A DNA stretch of 64,000 nucleotides from Przewalskia tangutica (Eukaryota; Streptophyta; Magnoliopsida; Solanales; Solanaceae), in assembly GCA_029844215.1 (NCBI GenBank), contig CM056726.1, forward strand, positions 39,921,001 to 39,985,000, written 5' to 3'. The first letter of the stretch is position 1, and each line of letters starts with the position of its first letter. Below the pieces are notes generated by a model. That model had not been told where the DNA came from. It did not search any database and worked only from the letters and a program-made list of their open reading frames with translations. Both the position numbers and the translations under genes were made by a program. Positions 24,169 to 37,143 of this stretch are shown here, one piece after another.

Positions 24169-24611
24169 TTGGCGTAGTTTCAATATCAAACTATTTATTC
24201 TTAATTTCTAATTTGGCTTTTATTGTCTTTTTATTAATTTCTTTTATTTGTGGAATCGTGCGCCGTGATTTGTTTGTTGGTTTTGATCCATCTCAGGGAC
24301 CCAGCGAACATGGAACACCACTATCACGGGCTACAAAACTATCAGCAACAATACAACCCTCATGTCCCACAGGATGATCAAAATGGGTTGAAGGCGGTCA
24401 TACTCATGCTCACTAAGCGCCGGACTTAGTTCATGGATGAGACAAGAGTGTCCCTACAAAATTTGTAGATACAAATAGGACAACTCGCTAGCATGCTGAG
24501 CAACAGAATACAAAGGAACCACCCTGACAATATTGGGGTGAATCTGAAAGAGCAGTGTCAGGCGATTGATCTAACAAATGGCGAACTAGTGGAAGCTAGC
24601 TCACCACCACC
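24169..24611 (+). pseudogene. Athila gag remnant, mostly deleted
   Basis: Less than 0.5 kb separates the primer site from the protease region, whereas gag in this family is far longer. A Gln-rich stretch near 24310-24370 and a short FMDETRVSLQN-like stretch near 24430 (with stops) fit parts of Athila gag. The zinc knuckle is not seen. The deletion means the element is dead. Confidence 0.6.
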
Positions 24612-25470
24612 GTGTTCGGAGAAGGAGGACTCAGAAGGCTCAGATTTCAGCGCGCGACTTCATCGGCGTGGCGCGCCAATATATCAGACGACGTAGTGGT
24701 TGCTGGAGATCTTCGTCCGAAACAAAGAACATTGCCAGCAGTTGTTGACGTACCCCAGGTGAAGATACCATATCCCCAGAAGCTAAAGACAAGTTCTCTT
24801 GACAAACAGTTTTCTAAATTTCTGGAAATCTTCAAACAACGTCAAATCAATATTCCATTTGCTGAGGCTCTAGAGCATATGCCGAGTTATGTAAAGTTCA
24901 TGAAGGAGATCCTCAGTAAAAAAAAGAGGTGAGAGGAGTATGAAACAATGGTGTTGACTGAAGAATGCAGTGCCATCCTACATAGGAAGTTATCTCATAA
25001 GTTGAAAGATCCGGGGAGCTTCACTATCCCTTGCACCATAGGGAAGTTTGAATGTCAGAAGGCCTTGTGTGATTTGGGGGCAGGTATAAATCTGATGCCC
25101 TATTTGGTGTTTTGCAAAATTGGAGTGGGGGAAGAACGACCTACAACCATCACCTTACAGCTAGCCGATCACTCCATCGTCCATCCTAGAGGAATCATCG
25201 AGGATGTGATGGTTAAGGTGGACAAGTTTATCTTCCCTGTTGATTTCATCATCTTAGACATGGAAGAAGATGAACTGATTCCCATTATCCTTGGCAGGCC
25301 ATTCCTAGCCACATGACAGACACTCATTGATGTTAAAAAATGTAAGCTGAGACTTTGTGTTTAGGAAGAAGAGGTGATTTCAATGTATTCCGGGCAGCAA
25401 CCTTTCCAAGAGAAAGAGGCAACTATTATGCTATTGATGTGATGGAAACGACAGTTTCAAAGAACAATAT
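24612..25470 (+). pseudogene. Athila protease region
   Basis: One frame runs through the whole segment, broken by stops at 24930 and 25314 and one near 25362. Readable family motifs are LDKQFSKFLEIFKQ, INIPFAEALEHMPSYVKFMK, LTEECSAIL, KDPGSFTIPCTIG, then the active-site region ALCDLGAGINLMP with its Asp, then PIILGRPFLAT. The order and spacing match Athila pol N-termini. The coding sequence is cut at 25470 by the family A LTR; reverse transcriptase and integrase are not in the window. The few stops and the absence of frameshifts contrast with the Ty3 chromoviruses around it. Confidence 0.9.
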
Positions 25471-28000
25471 TGTTACACCCCGTAAGTCCAGGACATGTAT
25501 AAGATAATAAACGCGAGAACACAAGACTTGAAAATGGGTACGAAGGGAAGAATTAATTTTCCGACGGAAAATCTTCCGAACGTCGGAAAGGAAAAAGGTT
25601 TGTTGATGAGAATTGGATACTAAAAAATATGCACAATTTGAGGATTATGGAACTTATTAACATTATGAAAATTTATTTTAACGAATTTGGTTACGTGGAG
25701 CCCACCCGAGAAATTTTATATTTTGTGGGGCCCACGAGGGTTACAGAACTTTATGGACGAATGGGAGGGAGACATGTGACACCCCCCCCCCCCCCACATG
25801 GTCTTGGACGAAAATTAACAAGGGTGGAATGCTCATTGACCAATGTAGAAGATCAAGTCTTTCTAGCTTGAGATAATTGACCAAGTCAACTTGCCACTTG
25901 GATAGTTATCTAAGTATTCTTCATCCTAGCCACCCATATGTTGTAATCTAAGCCCTCCATTGTGTTATTTATACACACTAGTGCAAGACCAAGTCTTCAA
26001 CACTTAGAAAAATTAGAGAACCTTGTTCTTCAATTAAGAGCTCTCGGGTTTGAGAAAAGTTCCACACAAAATTTTTGTAGTTTTGGTTCATTATTCACAA
26101 GACTTTAACCCAAGGTCCCTAAGGGTATTTTAAGGATATCTCAATAGAAAGATTTTGGAAAAACGACGTTTTCACGTTAGTCGCAAGGCGAAAACCTAAG
26201 TCGTTTTCATAGTCTTGGATTGGAAATGGAAGAGAAGTTGGTTGTGAACTTCTAAAGGCTTCAAATAGCGGATTGGAGCGTAAAGGAAAGGAGCTAAGAA
26301 TTTCTAAGGAGCGACTTTGAATCTTGGAAATTATTAGGGCTATATCAAGGTAACAATCTTGTCGTTTTAGTAATTAAAGATTACTTATTGTTGTAGTTAT
26401 GGATATTAGCAAGCATGAGGTATATAGTATGACGTTTGATAAGTGTATTGGCTATTGGAACCCTAATCCGAAACTAGCATGTTTAGCCTTTGAGATTGAA
26501 ATTCAATTTGGTTATTAGTATAGTCGTCGCATGTTATATAAAGAAGGAATTGTAGTTGTTAAAGTTGTTTATGACTATATAACATGTTATACCTAAGAAC
26601 TTGGATTGAAAAAGAATTGGAAAAAACTTGAGTTGTTGTTTATGTTAGTCGAGAGTGGCTTTGGATATTGAACTACTTAGTATGAATTGTGGGGTAGAAT
26701 TTTACACGTATTGTAAGGCGTGTAATCCCCTTTGATTGGTTGTTGTATTGACCCTTAAATGTGGCATGTTGGTTATTGATTATCGGGCCTTGAAAAGGGT
26801 GGAAAAGTATGTAGAAACAAAGGAGGTGCTGCCCGATTTTCCATAGAATAAGAGACCGTATACTTAGTATTATTCTACGTTAGAAACAAGAAGTTGATAG
26901 TCGTGTTGTGGCCTTTATAGGTTGACAATTCTACGAGCGACGTATTCGACTTATCTTGTCGATTAAGCCGAAAATGTATGTGAACCATCTCCTCTTCTTC
27001 TAGCATGATTCCTTATGATAAAGTAAGTAAATCCTACTCCTTAAATGATCCACTCCTTGTTTGTACTTGGATTGCCTAATATAGAAGTTGTTCTATATAC
27101 TTCCTTGTTTGTACTTGGATTGCCTAACATAGAAGTTGTTCTATATACTTCCTTGAAGTACTTTGGATGTTTAAATTGAAAGTTGTTATAATCCATTACC
27201 TTGAGGAAGTTTGGATTTTCAAAAGTGAAAGTATTTTATTTGAAGTACATAGAGTCTTGAAAAGGAAGTAGTTTCCAATTTTTTTGGATAATGCCTTAGT
27301 TCTAAAACCTAAAGGTTGTTATAACGGCTTTAGGGGAGTCAAATGAGTGATTTACTTAATTGATTTAAAAGAGAAGAAATGACTTGATTTAAAGTGAAGT
27401 AACTTGTTCTAAAGGTGTGAGTTACTTGAGATTTAAAAGTAGAAGAAACTTGATTTCTAAAGTTAAGAAACTTGATTTCTAAAGTTAAGAGACTTGAAGT
27501 ATTTTGAAAGTATATGATACTTGGTTTTAAAGGTATAAGTTTCTTGGTTATAAAAAGAATGAATTTGTTTAAAAACCATAAAGGGTTATAACGACTTTAT
27601 GGGAAGTTGGTTATAACGGCTTTATGAAAGGTTAAGAGAGTTGTCTATTTTTGATTAATAGGCATGAGTTGCCTAGATTTTGAAAATTGAAGTTACTTGG
27701 TTTCAAATTCTTGAAATGAATTTCAAAAGGTGTAGTAACTTAATTTGAAAAATAGACATGCCTTGATACTACGGGTGTTAGTATCTTGGGGTTTTATATA
27801 AAAAGGAGTCTTTTGAAAAGAATGGAAGTACGTAGTACTGAGGGTTGAAATCCCGGATTTTTATATAAAACGAAAGTGCCTTGAGTTTATAAAATGAAAT
27901 TTATTTTAGTATGATAATGAAAGTCTAAAGATTTTATGAACTTGCCTATGTGTGCTTGTGATAGCCTTTGAGTGCAAGTATTATATTTTTACGTTGTCGC
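25471..28000 (+). repeat. Family A LTR, left part (5' LTR of A3), split by D1
   Basis: It starts TGTTACACCCCGTAAG directly in the Athila protease sequence; AATAT (25466-25470) is the candidate target duplication. U3 has a run of C before CACATGG (about 25786) where other copies have CACGTGGCACCCC. The TATA box TATTTATA is at 25966-25973. It lacks the 46-bp repeats of the left array, so it is a different subfamily. D1 interrupts it at 28000, and it resumes at 36063. Confidence 0.9.
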
Positions 28001-31000
28001 TGTAACGACCCGTTCCGGGGCCCGTTACTGGTGCCTTACCCTGGGCACCCTAGTGATACATACATCAGAGAAAATCAGCGGAACATAAAACAAGAGTCAT
28101 TTAACAAGAGATATAATAAATAAACAGGCCAACCAAAACAGTTGCCTTCAGTATATACATAAAACCTGAACAGTTTAATCCTTTTACAACCCTGCCCACA
28201 ACAAGATTACGCACTCTAAGATATACACGACTATGACGGACAGGGCCCGCCATACCCTGAATGTACAAGAACCTACAACTCGAGGAACACCTACCAAAAG
28301 ATAAGCCTCCGAGAAACGGAGCTTCAAATGCTGAATGTGATCCTATGGCGAGGATCCACTATCGATGTACTTACCGCGGCATGAACGCAGCCCAAGGAGG
28401 TCAAGATAACAGTACCAAGTATGTGAAACTGCATAACATCAAATGAAATCATACTAGTCTATATAAAGCGTGAGACATGTATGATAACCAAACTACGCTC
28501 ACAACATAAAGCGATCATCACTCCGATATAACTATGGGTCTCACGCCCACAACATCAATCAGTTCGCATTATGGCCGCATGCCCCGAATATCAGACGGTG
28601 TAGACATGTCCATGATGCAACAATAATACCAATGTCCCATGGCCACATGCCCCTGAATTGCATCGGTGTAGACATGTCCATGTGACTCAACAACAAGACA
28701 ATGATCCAAATGGAAGCATACCCGCGCTACGATCGTGTCGAGATGTCCAAAGAAACAATAAGACAACATTCCAAATGGACGATACCCGCAGCGCTTACGA
28801 TCGCGTGTCGAGATGTCCAAAGGAAACAATAGACAAGATTCCAAATGGACGATACCCGCGCGCTACGATCGTGTCGGTATGTCCAAAGGGAAATCACAAG
28901 GCGATAATCAAAATGGAAACATACCCGCGCGCCACGATCGTGTCGATATCCAAAGCGATTAACCACAAGACCTTAACCAAAATGGAAGCATACCCGCGCG
29001 CTACGATCGTGTCGATGTCCAAAGCGATTAACAACAATAATACTATCAGCGAGAACGCACTGCGGAATTTCTCCGTCACCGCCAAGACGCCCAAGTAAGT
29101 TCTCAACTACCAACCGACTCTATCGAGAGACGCCAGAATACGAAACACAACGTTTGTACAATAAAGACTATCATCACAAGATAGGCAAGTTTCACAACAA
29201 CAAGCATAGGCAAGTTTCACACAACTCAAAGTACTTTCATTTTATGCCAAAGTCCGTTTTTAACCCCAAAGTACTACATACGTTAAGTTCTTTTAAAAGA
29301 GATCCATTACTTTTATAAAAGTCACCCGATACCGTAGTATTAGAATGACCAACCCATCTTCCTTTTCAAAATCAAGTAACAACATTCCTTTCCTAAGTTC
29401 CGTTTGCCTAGTTTCAATTACTCAAGCTTCTTATTTTCAAATGGTTTCATAGTTCCCAAACTTAATCACTGATTCCTTTTAGAACAATTGAGTAACATAT
29501 GTCATATATGTGAGTAGTTTATTCTTGTTTATAACGATCTTATTACAGAATGACCATGATCTAGAAAATGTAATATCATTTTGTCTCATCTTAGCTTCTA
29601 TGCGGATGGAGGTTTCTACCGGTTTTAATACAACACATCATTATTCAATACATTTCCTTTATTAACGCCGCAGTGTCCTGTCGATACACATTCTCGATTC
29701 CCAAATCAAGAAACATTATCCCTTTAAAACCAAGTACTCATTACTCATGAATGAGGTTTCACACAAACATCCACATTAAAACAAATAAGTTAAGTCTCTT
29801 ATCTTATAAGATCAAGTCTCTTAACTTCTAACATCAGTAAACCATTTTCACTTACATAAGGTCGTTATAACTAACTTCCCATAAAGCTATTATAACACCC
29901 TATGTTTTAAACCAACCAAATCACTTAGCACACGTATCGTCTACCGCACTACATAGTTCACAACAATCATGCTAGAAAAGATAGGAAGAGGTTCACATAC
30001 CTCGCGACGATTTATCGACAAGCAAAATGCTCCAAGTACTACAACCTTGCTAGCCCTTTCCACTCCTCGAGTAGAATACGCTACTCTTAGTACTTTTACC
30101 TATAAAGGTCACAAACGTCTATTAACCCCAAAACACAAGTTTCTATCTTTCTATAGAAAATTCAAAGACTCTCCCCGCAACAAACAGAAATCTCCTCTCT
30201 CTATCGAGGCCGCTACCAAGCCAACCAGTGGGGTTTACACGCCTAACCGGACGTGTACAATTCTACACAAGTTCTTCGCAATACGCACTCATGTAAATAC
30301 TGATTCGGGCTTTTATTCTTCAGGCTTAAGTCAAAAGACATAGCCGAATACTAAGTAGTTCCATATATAGTATACTTCCACTATATACCCTAACAAACAT
30401 GTAATTTCCAATTACAATAGAGGGACAAGATAATTACCTCGATAAGCCCAAAATTATCCAAGTTTAAATGTCGCTTCCCGAGCAAGGTTTAGCTCCACTG
30501 CGCGCCCAAACCACTCCAAACAACCCTGACAAGTTCTAACCACCGTCTACTCAAATACTTCAACCAACTATGAAGATTTCCTGAGGGTTTCGGTTTGAGC
30601 CTCAAAAGGACAAAAGGTAGTATTTCCTGACTCTACGAAAGAGGTATCTTTGGAATACTACAAGGTACAAGGCTAAGGTATTTTGGGCATTATAACAATA
30701 CTAGGGAGTATTTCTATACCACAACAAGGGTATTATACTAAAACAACTAGCAGTGGGGTACCCCACTGCTAGACCTCACAAGGAGTGGAGACCTCTCGCC
30801 AAAGGCCACTTTCAAGGGAGAGGAGCTCTTGGACGAGAGTCTACAAGAGGAGGGAGGATTCAAGACTTGGAAACATTTGTGGATGAATGAAGTCTTCACA
30901 AAGGGGGGGGGGGTATTTATAGCAAACCCAAATGCCAACCAATGGCCAAGATCAAGCCATGTGCAAGGCAAGTGTAAGGCCAAGATCAAGCCAAGTGCAC

Positions 31001-31426
31001 CCTAGACCCTACTCCTTAAAACCCTCACAAATATCTACACAAATATCAAGCCCAACTTGCCCCCTCAAATCGGCCAAGGGTGCCACATGGGGGTGACACG
31101 TGTCGCCCCCCGATTCGCCCAGAATATTTCGTCTTCCGAAAATATCCAATATACCGGAAATCTCAAAAACAAAGCGGGCTCCACAAAATCAGAATTTCTC
31201 CGTGGGCCCCACGTGACCATTTCCAAAATAAAATCTCAAAATTCTAATATAATCTATGAAGTCCAAATACCAAACTGGGAATCCAATTCCCATTAACGAA
31301 CCTTTTTCTTCACAAATAACCTGAAACTTTTCCGTGAAAACTCACATCTTTCTTTCTTTTCAAAATTTCGCTGTACTTCTCGCACGCACGTCCTCACATA
31401 CATACCTCGCAACTACGGGTATAACA
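28001..31426 (-). repeat. 3' LTR of D1
   Basis: This 3.4-kb LTR has its TATA box (minus strand TATAAATA) at 30914-30921 and a G-run on the + strand (30904-30913) that is the C-rich leader. The G-box palindrome core CACGTG is at 31097. It abuts the polypurine tract and palindrome on the right. Confidence 0.9.
28595..29035 (-). repeat. Minisatellite in D1 3' LTR
   Basis: At least five units of about 60-70 bp share GATACCCGCGCGCTACGATC, then GTGTCG, ATGTCCAAAG and CCAAATGGA. Weaker units with GTAGACATGTCCATG lie to the left. The array recurs at 34180-34615 in the other LTR. Confidence 0.85.
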
Positions 31427-32199
31427 TTCTCCTCCTTAGAAACATTCGTCCGAATGTTCCTTCTCAAGACGGATAACGATAAAGTTCCTCTAACAAGTTG
31501 CCAATGCCACCGCCACGAAATAACACACGTTATCTTCCTCCCTTACTCGTTGTACTTCTCGAACACTAGAACTCTCCCAAGACGTACCATACTTCACATT
31601 ACTTGCTCGAAAATCTCCGAGTCACTACCTCCAAACTTGGTCATCTTACTAACCTCAAACTTCCTTAAGGCCATTCCCGCCTTTACGAACCGCTCGGTCG
31701 AACGCGCCCACGAACTCATACGGTGATCATACAAACTTGGGCCTAGCATCCTCGTGACCCTACCACCGGCGACCACCTAACCGACCCCACCCCAAACCGG
31801 GTTACGGGTTGACCCGCAAATGGTCCTCAACCCGACCCCCAACCGCGCCAAACTCTTGTTCCCCGATCCGGAACAATCTTACTACTTCACATCATGAAAG
31901 CTACCACTTCCATCTCACACTCCCCACGGCCTTAACACCCAAATAAATCCCACGCACTACTACTGAGCAAGGGTCAAAAATAAATTTTTAACTCAAGACG
32001 ACCTTACCCTAAGGTCTCGGTCGTGACATAGTCTAAGGTTCACACTTACCATGCCCCATACGTATCCTCCCAACTAAGCATGTTTCTAACTCACACATAT
32101 CACAATGCTATCCGCATATAGCACACAATTATGAGATTATCATAACAAGCATACCAAAACTCAAGACGGTTAAGGATTTACCTGAAGCTACCGCTCCAC
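31427..32199 (-). mobile_element. Non-coding 3' internal region of D1
   Basis: Read on the minus strand, it has the conserved GGGTCACGAGGATGC and GGCCCAAGT block near 31735-31765. The palindrome AACATTCG/CGAATGTT (31440-31457) and a purine-rich GGAGGAGAA follow before the LTR. There is no convincing pol domain. A short minus frame (31594-31776) reads RVTRMLGPSL and SSWARST, comparable in one frame with the A copies. Confidence 0.7.
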
Positions 32200-33381
32200 T
32201 CTAATCATAGGCACGCCTGCAGGCGCATACCGTAGGCGTGATAAACCACCACAGATCCTGGCGTCGAAGTCGTAACATCCGCGCTTCCTTGGTAGGACAG
32301 CTCGCAAAATGGCCCCGCCGCCGCATGCAAAACAAACTCCCAATCTAGCACGACACTCTCCAAAATGGAGTCTACCACAATGGTCACAACGAGGTAGGGT
32401 GGCTTCACCGTTAACACCCCGCTTCCGAAAATCTGAACCTCGAGCCCCGACCGCTCCTCAAGACGGTGGAGGACCACTGCACGGTGGGGTATATAACTAG
32501 CTCGCCTTCGAGGCGGTCCGCCGAAAGCCACCAGCGACCTGCCGCCCCGCCCTCTTCTCGATCCAGTCATTCCGTCGACCCTCCGTGCCTCACATCCTAG
32601 CGCACGAGCTCGCACGGGCAATGTCCATGCCCTGAAGAGAAACACCCGCACAAGATTCGCCATATAATCATCAAGCCCTGGCGTAGCGATGCACCCTATC
32701 CTCCATATCTGCAACTAGCGCAGGACATATCGAGCCAAAGAATCGAACTCGACATTGTACTCCTCGACGGCGCCTCTGCCTTAGTAACAAAAATCGCTTA
32801 CCGCGTGCTCCTCATCCGCGGAGGCAAGAAGTGCGTGAGGAAAGCCTCAAAACTCATCCCATACCGCTGGAGGTGCATGCTCTCCCGAAAGCTCCCATGA
32901 ATCAAACCAATCGACGGCGGTATCACGCACCGATGCGAACCAAAGGTCACGCACTGTTCAAGCCTTGATCACCCGTGATGATCCGTCAGAATCGCCGGAT
33001 GAACTCCTCGCGATCATCCTCGTGCCTCGACCCATAAAACTCAAGCGGCTAACTCGGAAAGTCCCGTAGCCTCAAACTATCTCGCCGGGTGAACCATCGG
33101 TGCATCGAACCGAATCACCGTGATTCACTGTCTCATATCTCGCCACAACTCGCCAATAATCGGGCCATCTCTCGTGACCCATCTCCCCGCCTGCATCGCG
33201 GATCGAGGCTCGTGCATCAGAGTCTCATCACCATCGCTGCGCTCTAAACTCGCTGGCCGGGCGGCGTCGCTAAACCCGCCGTCAAGCACAACTCGTGATC
33301 GCTCGGGCTCGCGCTGCATACTCCTCAGATCTCACTAGCGGACTCTCACGCTGCCCTTCTCTCGTTGCTTGGCGGAGGCAT
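32200..33381 (-). pseudogene. gag of D1, frameshifted
   Basis: The start codon is at 33379-33381 in the usual MPP context, about 190 bp from the primer site. In shifted frames the capsid-like domain is recognisable between about 33060 and 32700 (LEFYGSRHEDD, EEFIRR, LARYV, and LDDYMANLVRVFLF in the open frame ending at 32205). A basic linker follows (MTGSRRGRGGRS). The zinc knuckle near 32330 has lost most of its Cys codons. Unlike family A gag, the capsid core is retained. Frame changes fall mostly at CAG/CTG sites. Confidence 0.75.
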
Positions 33382-33582
33382 AATCGTAAAAACGAGATAC
33401 GCTGGAGGGTACAACTTACAACACAACTCTAAGGCACGATCTCGGAATGAGAAGAATGGAAACCAATCCTAAATGTCCTATAGCCTCCTGATTATAGATG
33501 TGGTGCACACCACACCGATAATCAAGACTCTACTAGACACGGTTCAGACACTTTCCGAGGATTAATCGCTCGATACCACTTT

Positions 33583-36056
33583 TGTAACGACTGCCCGGCC
33601 CGCATCGTGCCTTACCCAGGCACCCTAGTGATACATACATCGTAGAAAATCAGCGGAACATAAAACAAGAGTCATTTAACAAGAGATATAATAAATAAAC
33701 AAAGCAACCAAAACAGCTTGCCTTCGATATACATAAAACTCCGAGCAGTTTAATCCTTTTACAACCCCGCCCACAACAAGATTACTGCACTTAAGATATA
33801 CACGACTATGACGACAGTGGCCCCGCCATATCCCCGAATGTACAAGAACCTACAACTCAGGAACACCTACTAAAAGATAAGCCTCCGAGAAACGGAGCTC
33901 AAATGCGCTGAATCGTGATCCTATGGCGAGGATCCACTATCGATGTACTTACCGCGCAGATGAACGCACTTCCAAGGAGGTCGATAACAGTACCAAGTAT
34001 GTGAAACTGCATAATATCAGAATGAAATCATACTAGTCTATATAAAGCGAGAGACATGTATGATAACCAAACTACGCTCACAACATAAAATCATCACTCC
34101 AATATAACTATGGGTCTCACGCCCACAACATCAATCGTTCGCATTATGGCCGCGTGCCCCGAATCTCAGACGGTGTAGACATGTCCATGATGCAACAATA
34201 ATACCAATGTCCCATGGCCACATGCCCCGAGTCGTGATCGGTAGACATGTCCACGTGACCTCAACAACAAGACGATCCAAATGGAAGCATACCCGCGCGC
34301 TACGATCGTGGTCGTGATGTCCAAAGGGAAACAATAAGACAACATTCCAAATGGACGATACCCGCGCGCTACGATCGCGGTCGATGTCCAAAGGGAAACA
34401 ATAGACAGCATTCCAAATGGACGATACCCGCGCGCCACGATCGTGTCGCGATGTCCAAAGCGGAAATCACAAGGCGATAATCAAATGGAAACATACCCGC
34501 GCGCTACGATCGTGTCGAGATATCCAAAGCGATTAACCACAAGACCTTAACCAAAATGGAAGCATACCCGCGCGCTACGATCGTGTCGGTATGTCCAAAG
34601 CGATTAACAACAATAATACTATCAACGCGAACGCACTGCGGGAATTTCTCCACACGCCAGACGCCCAAGTAAGTTCTCAACTATCAACCGACCTCTATCG
34701 AGAGACGCCAGAATACGTAAACACAACGCTTGTACAATAAAGACTATCATCACAAGATAGGCAAGTTTCACAACAACAAGCATAGCAAGTTTCACACAAC
34801 TCAAAGTACTTTCATTTTATGCCAAAGTCCGGTTTTTAACCCCAAAGTACTACATCGTTAAGTTCTTTTTAAAAGAGATCCATTACTTTTATAAAAGTCA
34901 CCCGATACCGTAGTATTAGAATGACCAACCCATCTTCCTTTTCAAAATCAAGTAACAACATTCCTTTCCTAAGTTCCAGTTTGCCTAGTTTCAATTACTC
35001 AAGCTTATTTTCAAATGGTTTCATAGTTCCCAAACTTAATCACTTGATTCCTTTTAGAACAATTGAGTAACATATGTCATATATGTGAGTAGTTTATTCT
35101 GTTTATAACGATCTTATTACAGCCATGATCTAGAAAATGTAATATCATTTTGTCTCATCTTAGCTTCTATGCAGATGGAGGTTTCTACCGTTTTAATACA
35201 ACACATCATTATTCAATACATTTTCCTTTATTAACGCCGCAGTGGTCCTGTCGATACACATTCGATTCCCAAATCAAGAAACATTATCCCTTTAAAACCA
35301 AGTACTCATTACTCATGAATGAGGTTTCACACAAACATCCACATTAAAACAAATAAGTTAAGTCTCTTATCTTATAAGATCAAGTCTCTTAACTTCTAAC
35401 ATCAAGAAACCATTTTCACTTACATAAGGTCGTTATAACTAACTTCCCATAAAGCTATTATAACACCCTATGTTTTAAACCAACCAAATCACTTAGCACA
35501 TGTGACGTCTACCGCACTACATAGTTCACAACAATCATGCTAGAAAAGATAGGAAGAGGTTCACATACCTCGCGACGATTTATCGACAATAAGCAAAATG
35601 CTCCAAGTACTACAACCTTGCTAGCCCTTTCCACTCTCGAGTAGAATACGCTACTCTTAGTACTTTTACCTATAAAGGTCACAAACGCCTATTAACCCCA
35701 AAACACAAGTTTCTATCTTTCTATAGAAAATTCGCAAAGACTCTCCCTCGATTCGCCTGAATATTTCGTCTTCAAAATATCCAATATACCTGAAATCTCA
35801 AAACAAAGCGGGCTCAAAACCAGTAAATTTCTCCCGTGGCCCCACGTGACCATTTCAAAATAAAATCTCAAAATTCTAATATAATCTATGAAGTCCAAAT
35901 ACCAAACTGGGAATCCAATTCCCATTAACGAACCTTTTTCTTCACAAATAACCTAAACTTTTCCGTCGAAAACTCACATCTTTCTTTCTTTTCAAAATTT
36001 CTGCCAGATTCTCGCACGACGTCCTCACATACATACCCCGCAACTACGGGTATAAC
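33583..36056 (-). repeat. 5' LTR of D1 with internal deletion
   Basis: It matches 28001-31426 but lacks about 0.93 kb: near 35744 CTCTCCC joins CGATTCGCC, which are separate at 30170 and 31110 in the 3' LTR. The lost part includes the TATA box and the C-rich leader, so this copy cannot be transcribed from its own 5' LTR. The minisatellite is at 34180-34615. The primer site next to its inner edge (about 33568-33578) is altered to TGGTATCGAGC. Confidence 0.9.
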
Positions 36057-36062
36057 GATCGC

Positions 36063-36800
36063 GACTCTCGGTTGAAGAAAGGTGACTTGTGAGTTTAATT
36101 GACGCATCGACGCGATGCCGGGATTCCACGGGTATGCTTCCATTATGATTGATCCTTGGACATGCTTACACGATGTGGGATTCCGGGGCATGCGACCAGG
36201 ATGCGGATTAGATTCCCGGATTATTTGTATTACTCCTTAGACATGCTTACACGATGTGGGATTCTGGGGCATGTGACCTGGAGGCGGGTTAGATTCCCGA
36301 ATTTGTTTGTATTACCCCATGGTCATGCTTATACGATGTGGGATTCCGGGGCATGCGACCATGTTGGATATTGTTATTCCATGGACTAACCCTCCATGAG
36401 ATTTAGGGACGCAGGATGGTCTGGTAGAGAGCTTTCGTATTTGCCCCGGTCAGTGGTTGTCGTAGGATGGACTGGTAGATAGCTTTCGTACTTGCCCCGC
36501 CGCCTATTGCGCATTTGGTACGGTAGGCTCTGGTAGATAGCTTTCGCACTTGCCCCGGTCATATCTCGTGACGACAGGCTGGATCTGGTAGTTAGCTTTC
36601 GTACTTGCCCCGGTCAGTTTTATGATGCAGGCTGGATTTGGTGGTTCGATTTCCTACTTGGCCCGTACAGTTTTTAGGACACATGTGGGACTTGGAGTTC
36701 ATGTATACTTATTGGTGTTATATTATATCATGGACTGCCGACAGTGAGGAAGGATTCCACGGGCATGGTTGATATTATGGGCGTGAGACCCATAGTTATA
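36063..36800 (+). repeat. Family A LTR, right part (5' LTR of A3 continued)
   Basis: It continues the LTR interrupted by D1 and matches 57149-57905. It stops at about 36800, where GAGACCCATAGTTATA joins gag sequence, so the last 0.6 kb of the LTR, the primer site and the gag start are deleted. Confidence 0.9.
36130..36660 (+). repeat. Two minisatellites in family A LTR
   Basis: The first (36130-36400) has units of about 80-90 bp with ATGCTTACACGATGTGGGAT and GGGGCATG. The second (36410-36660) has five units of about 55 bp with GGTAGATAGCTTTCGTACTT and GCCCCGG. Both recur at 57190-57470 and 57480-57770. Confidence 0.9.
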
Positions 36801-37143
36801 GACAGGTGTACAGAGGGTAGAGGGCCAACGCGGAAATCATCGTAAGAGGGCTAGACCGGTTTGTTATCCTGGTGAGTTTTTGGACGAGCAGCCTCAACAA
36901 CGAGTGAGATATTCGTCCCAGCCTACCCAGTACATACCCCCGCAGCTCACAGGTAGGAGACTTGACCCCACAAGGTATTTAGGAGCCGGTCCGAGCTCCA
37001 GGGTTCGAAGTTCTCAGAGCAGCAGAGGATTTTCTCAGTCGAGGCCAGTTATTCCTCAGTGTTTCCGATATAGTAAGCGTCATATGGGGAAATGTCGTTA
37101 TGGCACAGGTGTTTGTTTTTATTGTGGCCGTCCGGGCCATATA
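36801..37143 (+). pseudogene. A3 gag fragment, interrupted by C1
   Basis: It matches 58975-59306: basic linker, DEQPQQRVRYSS, LDPTRYLGAGPSSR, then the start of the zinc knuckle CFYCGRPGHI. The C1 LTR begins right after that His codon. The rest of the knuckle follows C1 at 46851. No start codon remains because of the junction at 36800. Confidence 0.9.

Larger units (their letters stand above)
28001..36056 (-). mobile_element. Element D1, non-autonomous Ty3 element
   Basis: LTRs lie at 33583-36056 (5') and 28001-31426 (3') around a 2.2-kb internal region with gag but no readable pol. The target duplication is GTCGC at 27996-28000. The right copy reads ATCGC at about 36058-36062, next to a G where the LTR should end in A. 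An uninterrupted LTR (63277-63290) shows that the target was GTCGCGACTCTC, so the insertion site is secure and the right edge is distorted. Confidence 0.9.

Noticed and set aside
29969..30343. 124-codon + strand frame in D1
   Set aside because: It is antisense to the LTR and broken in the other LTR of the same element.
32309..32500. Pro-rich + strand frame in D1
   Set aside because: It is antisense to the gag remnant and not conserved in D2.
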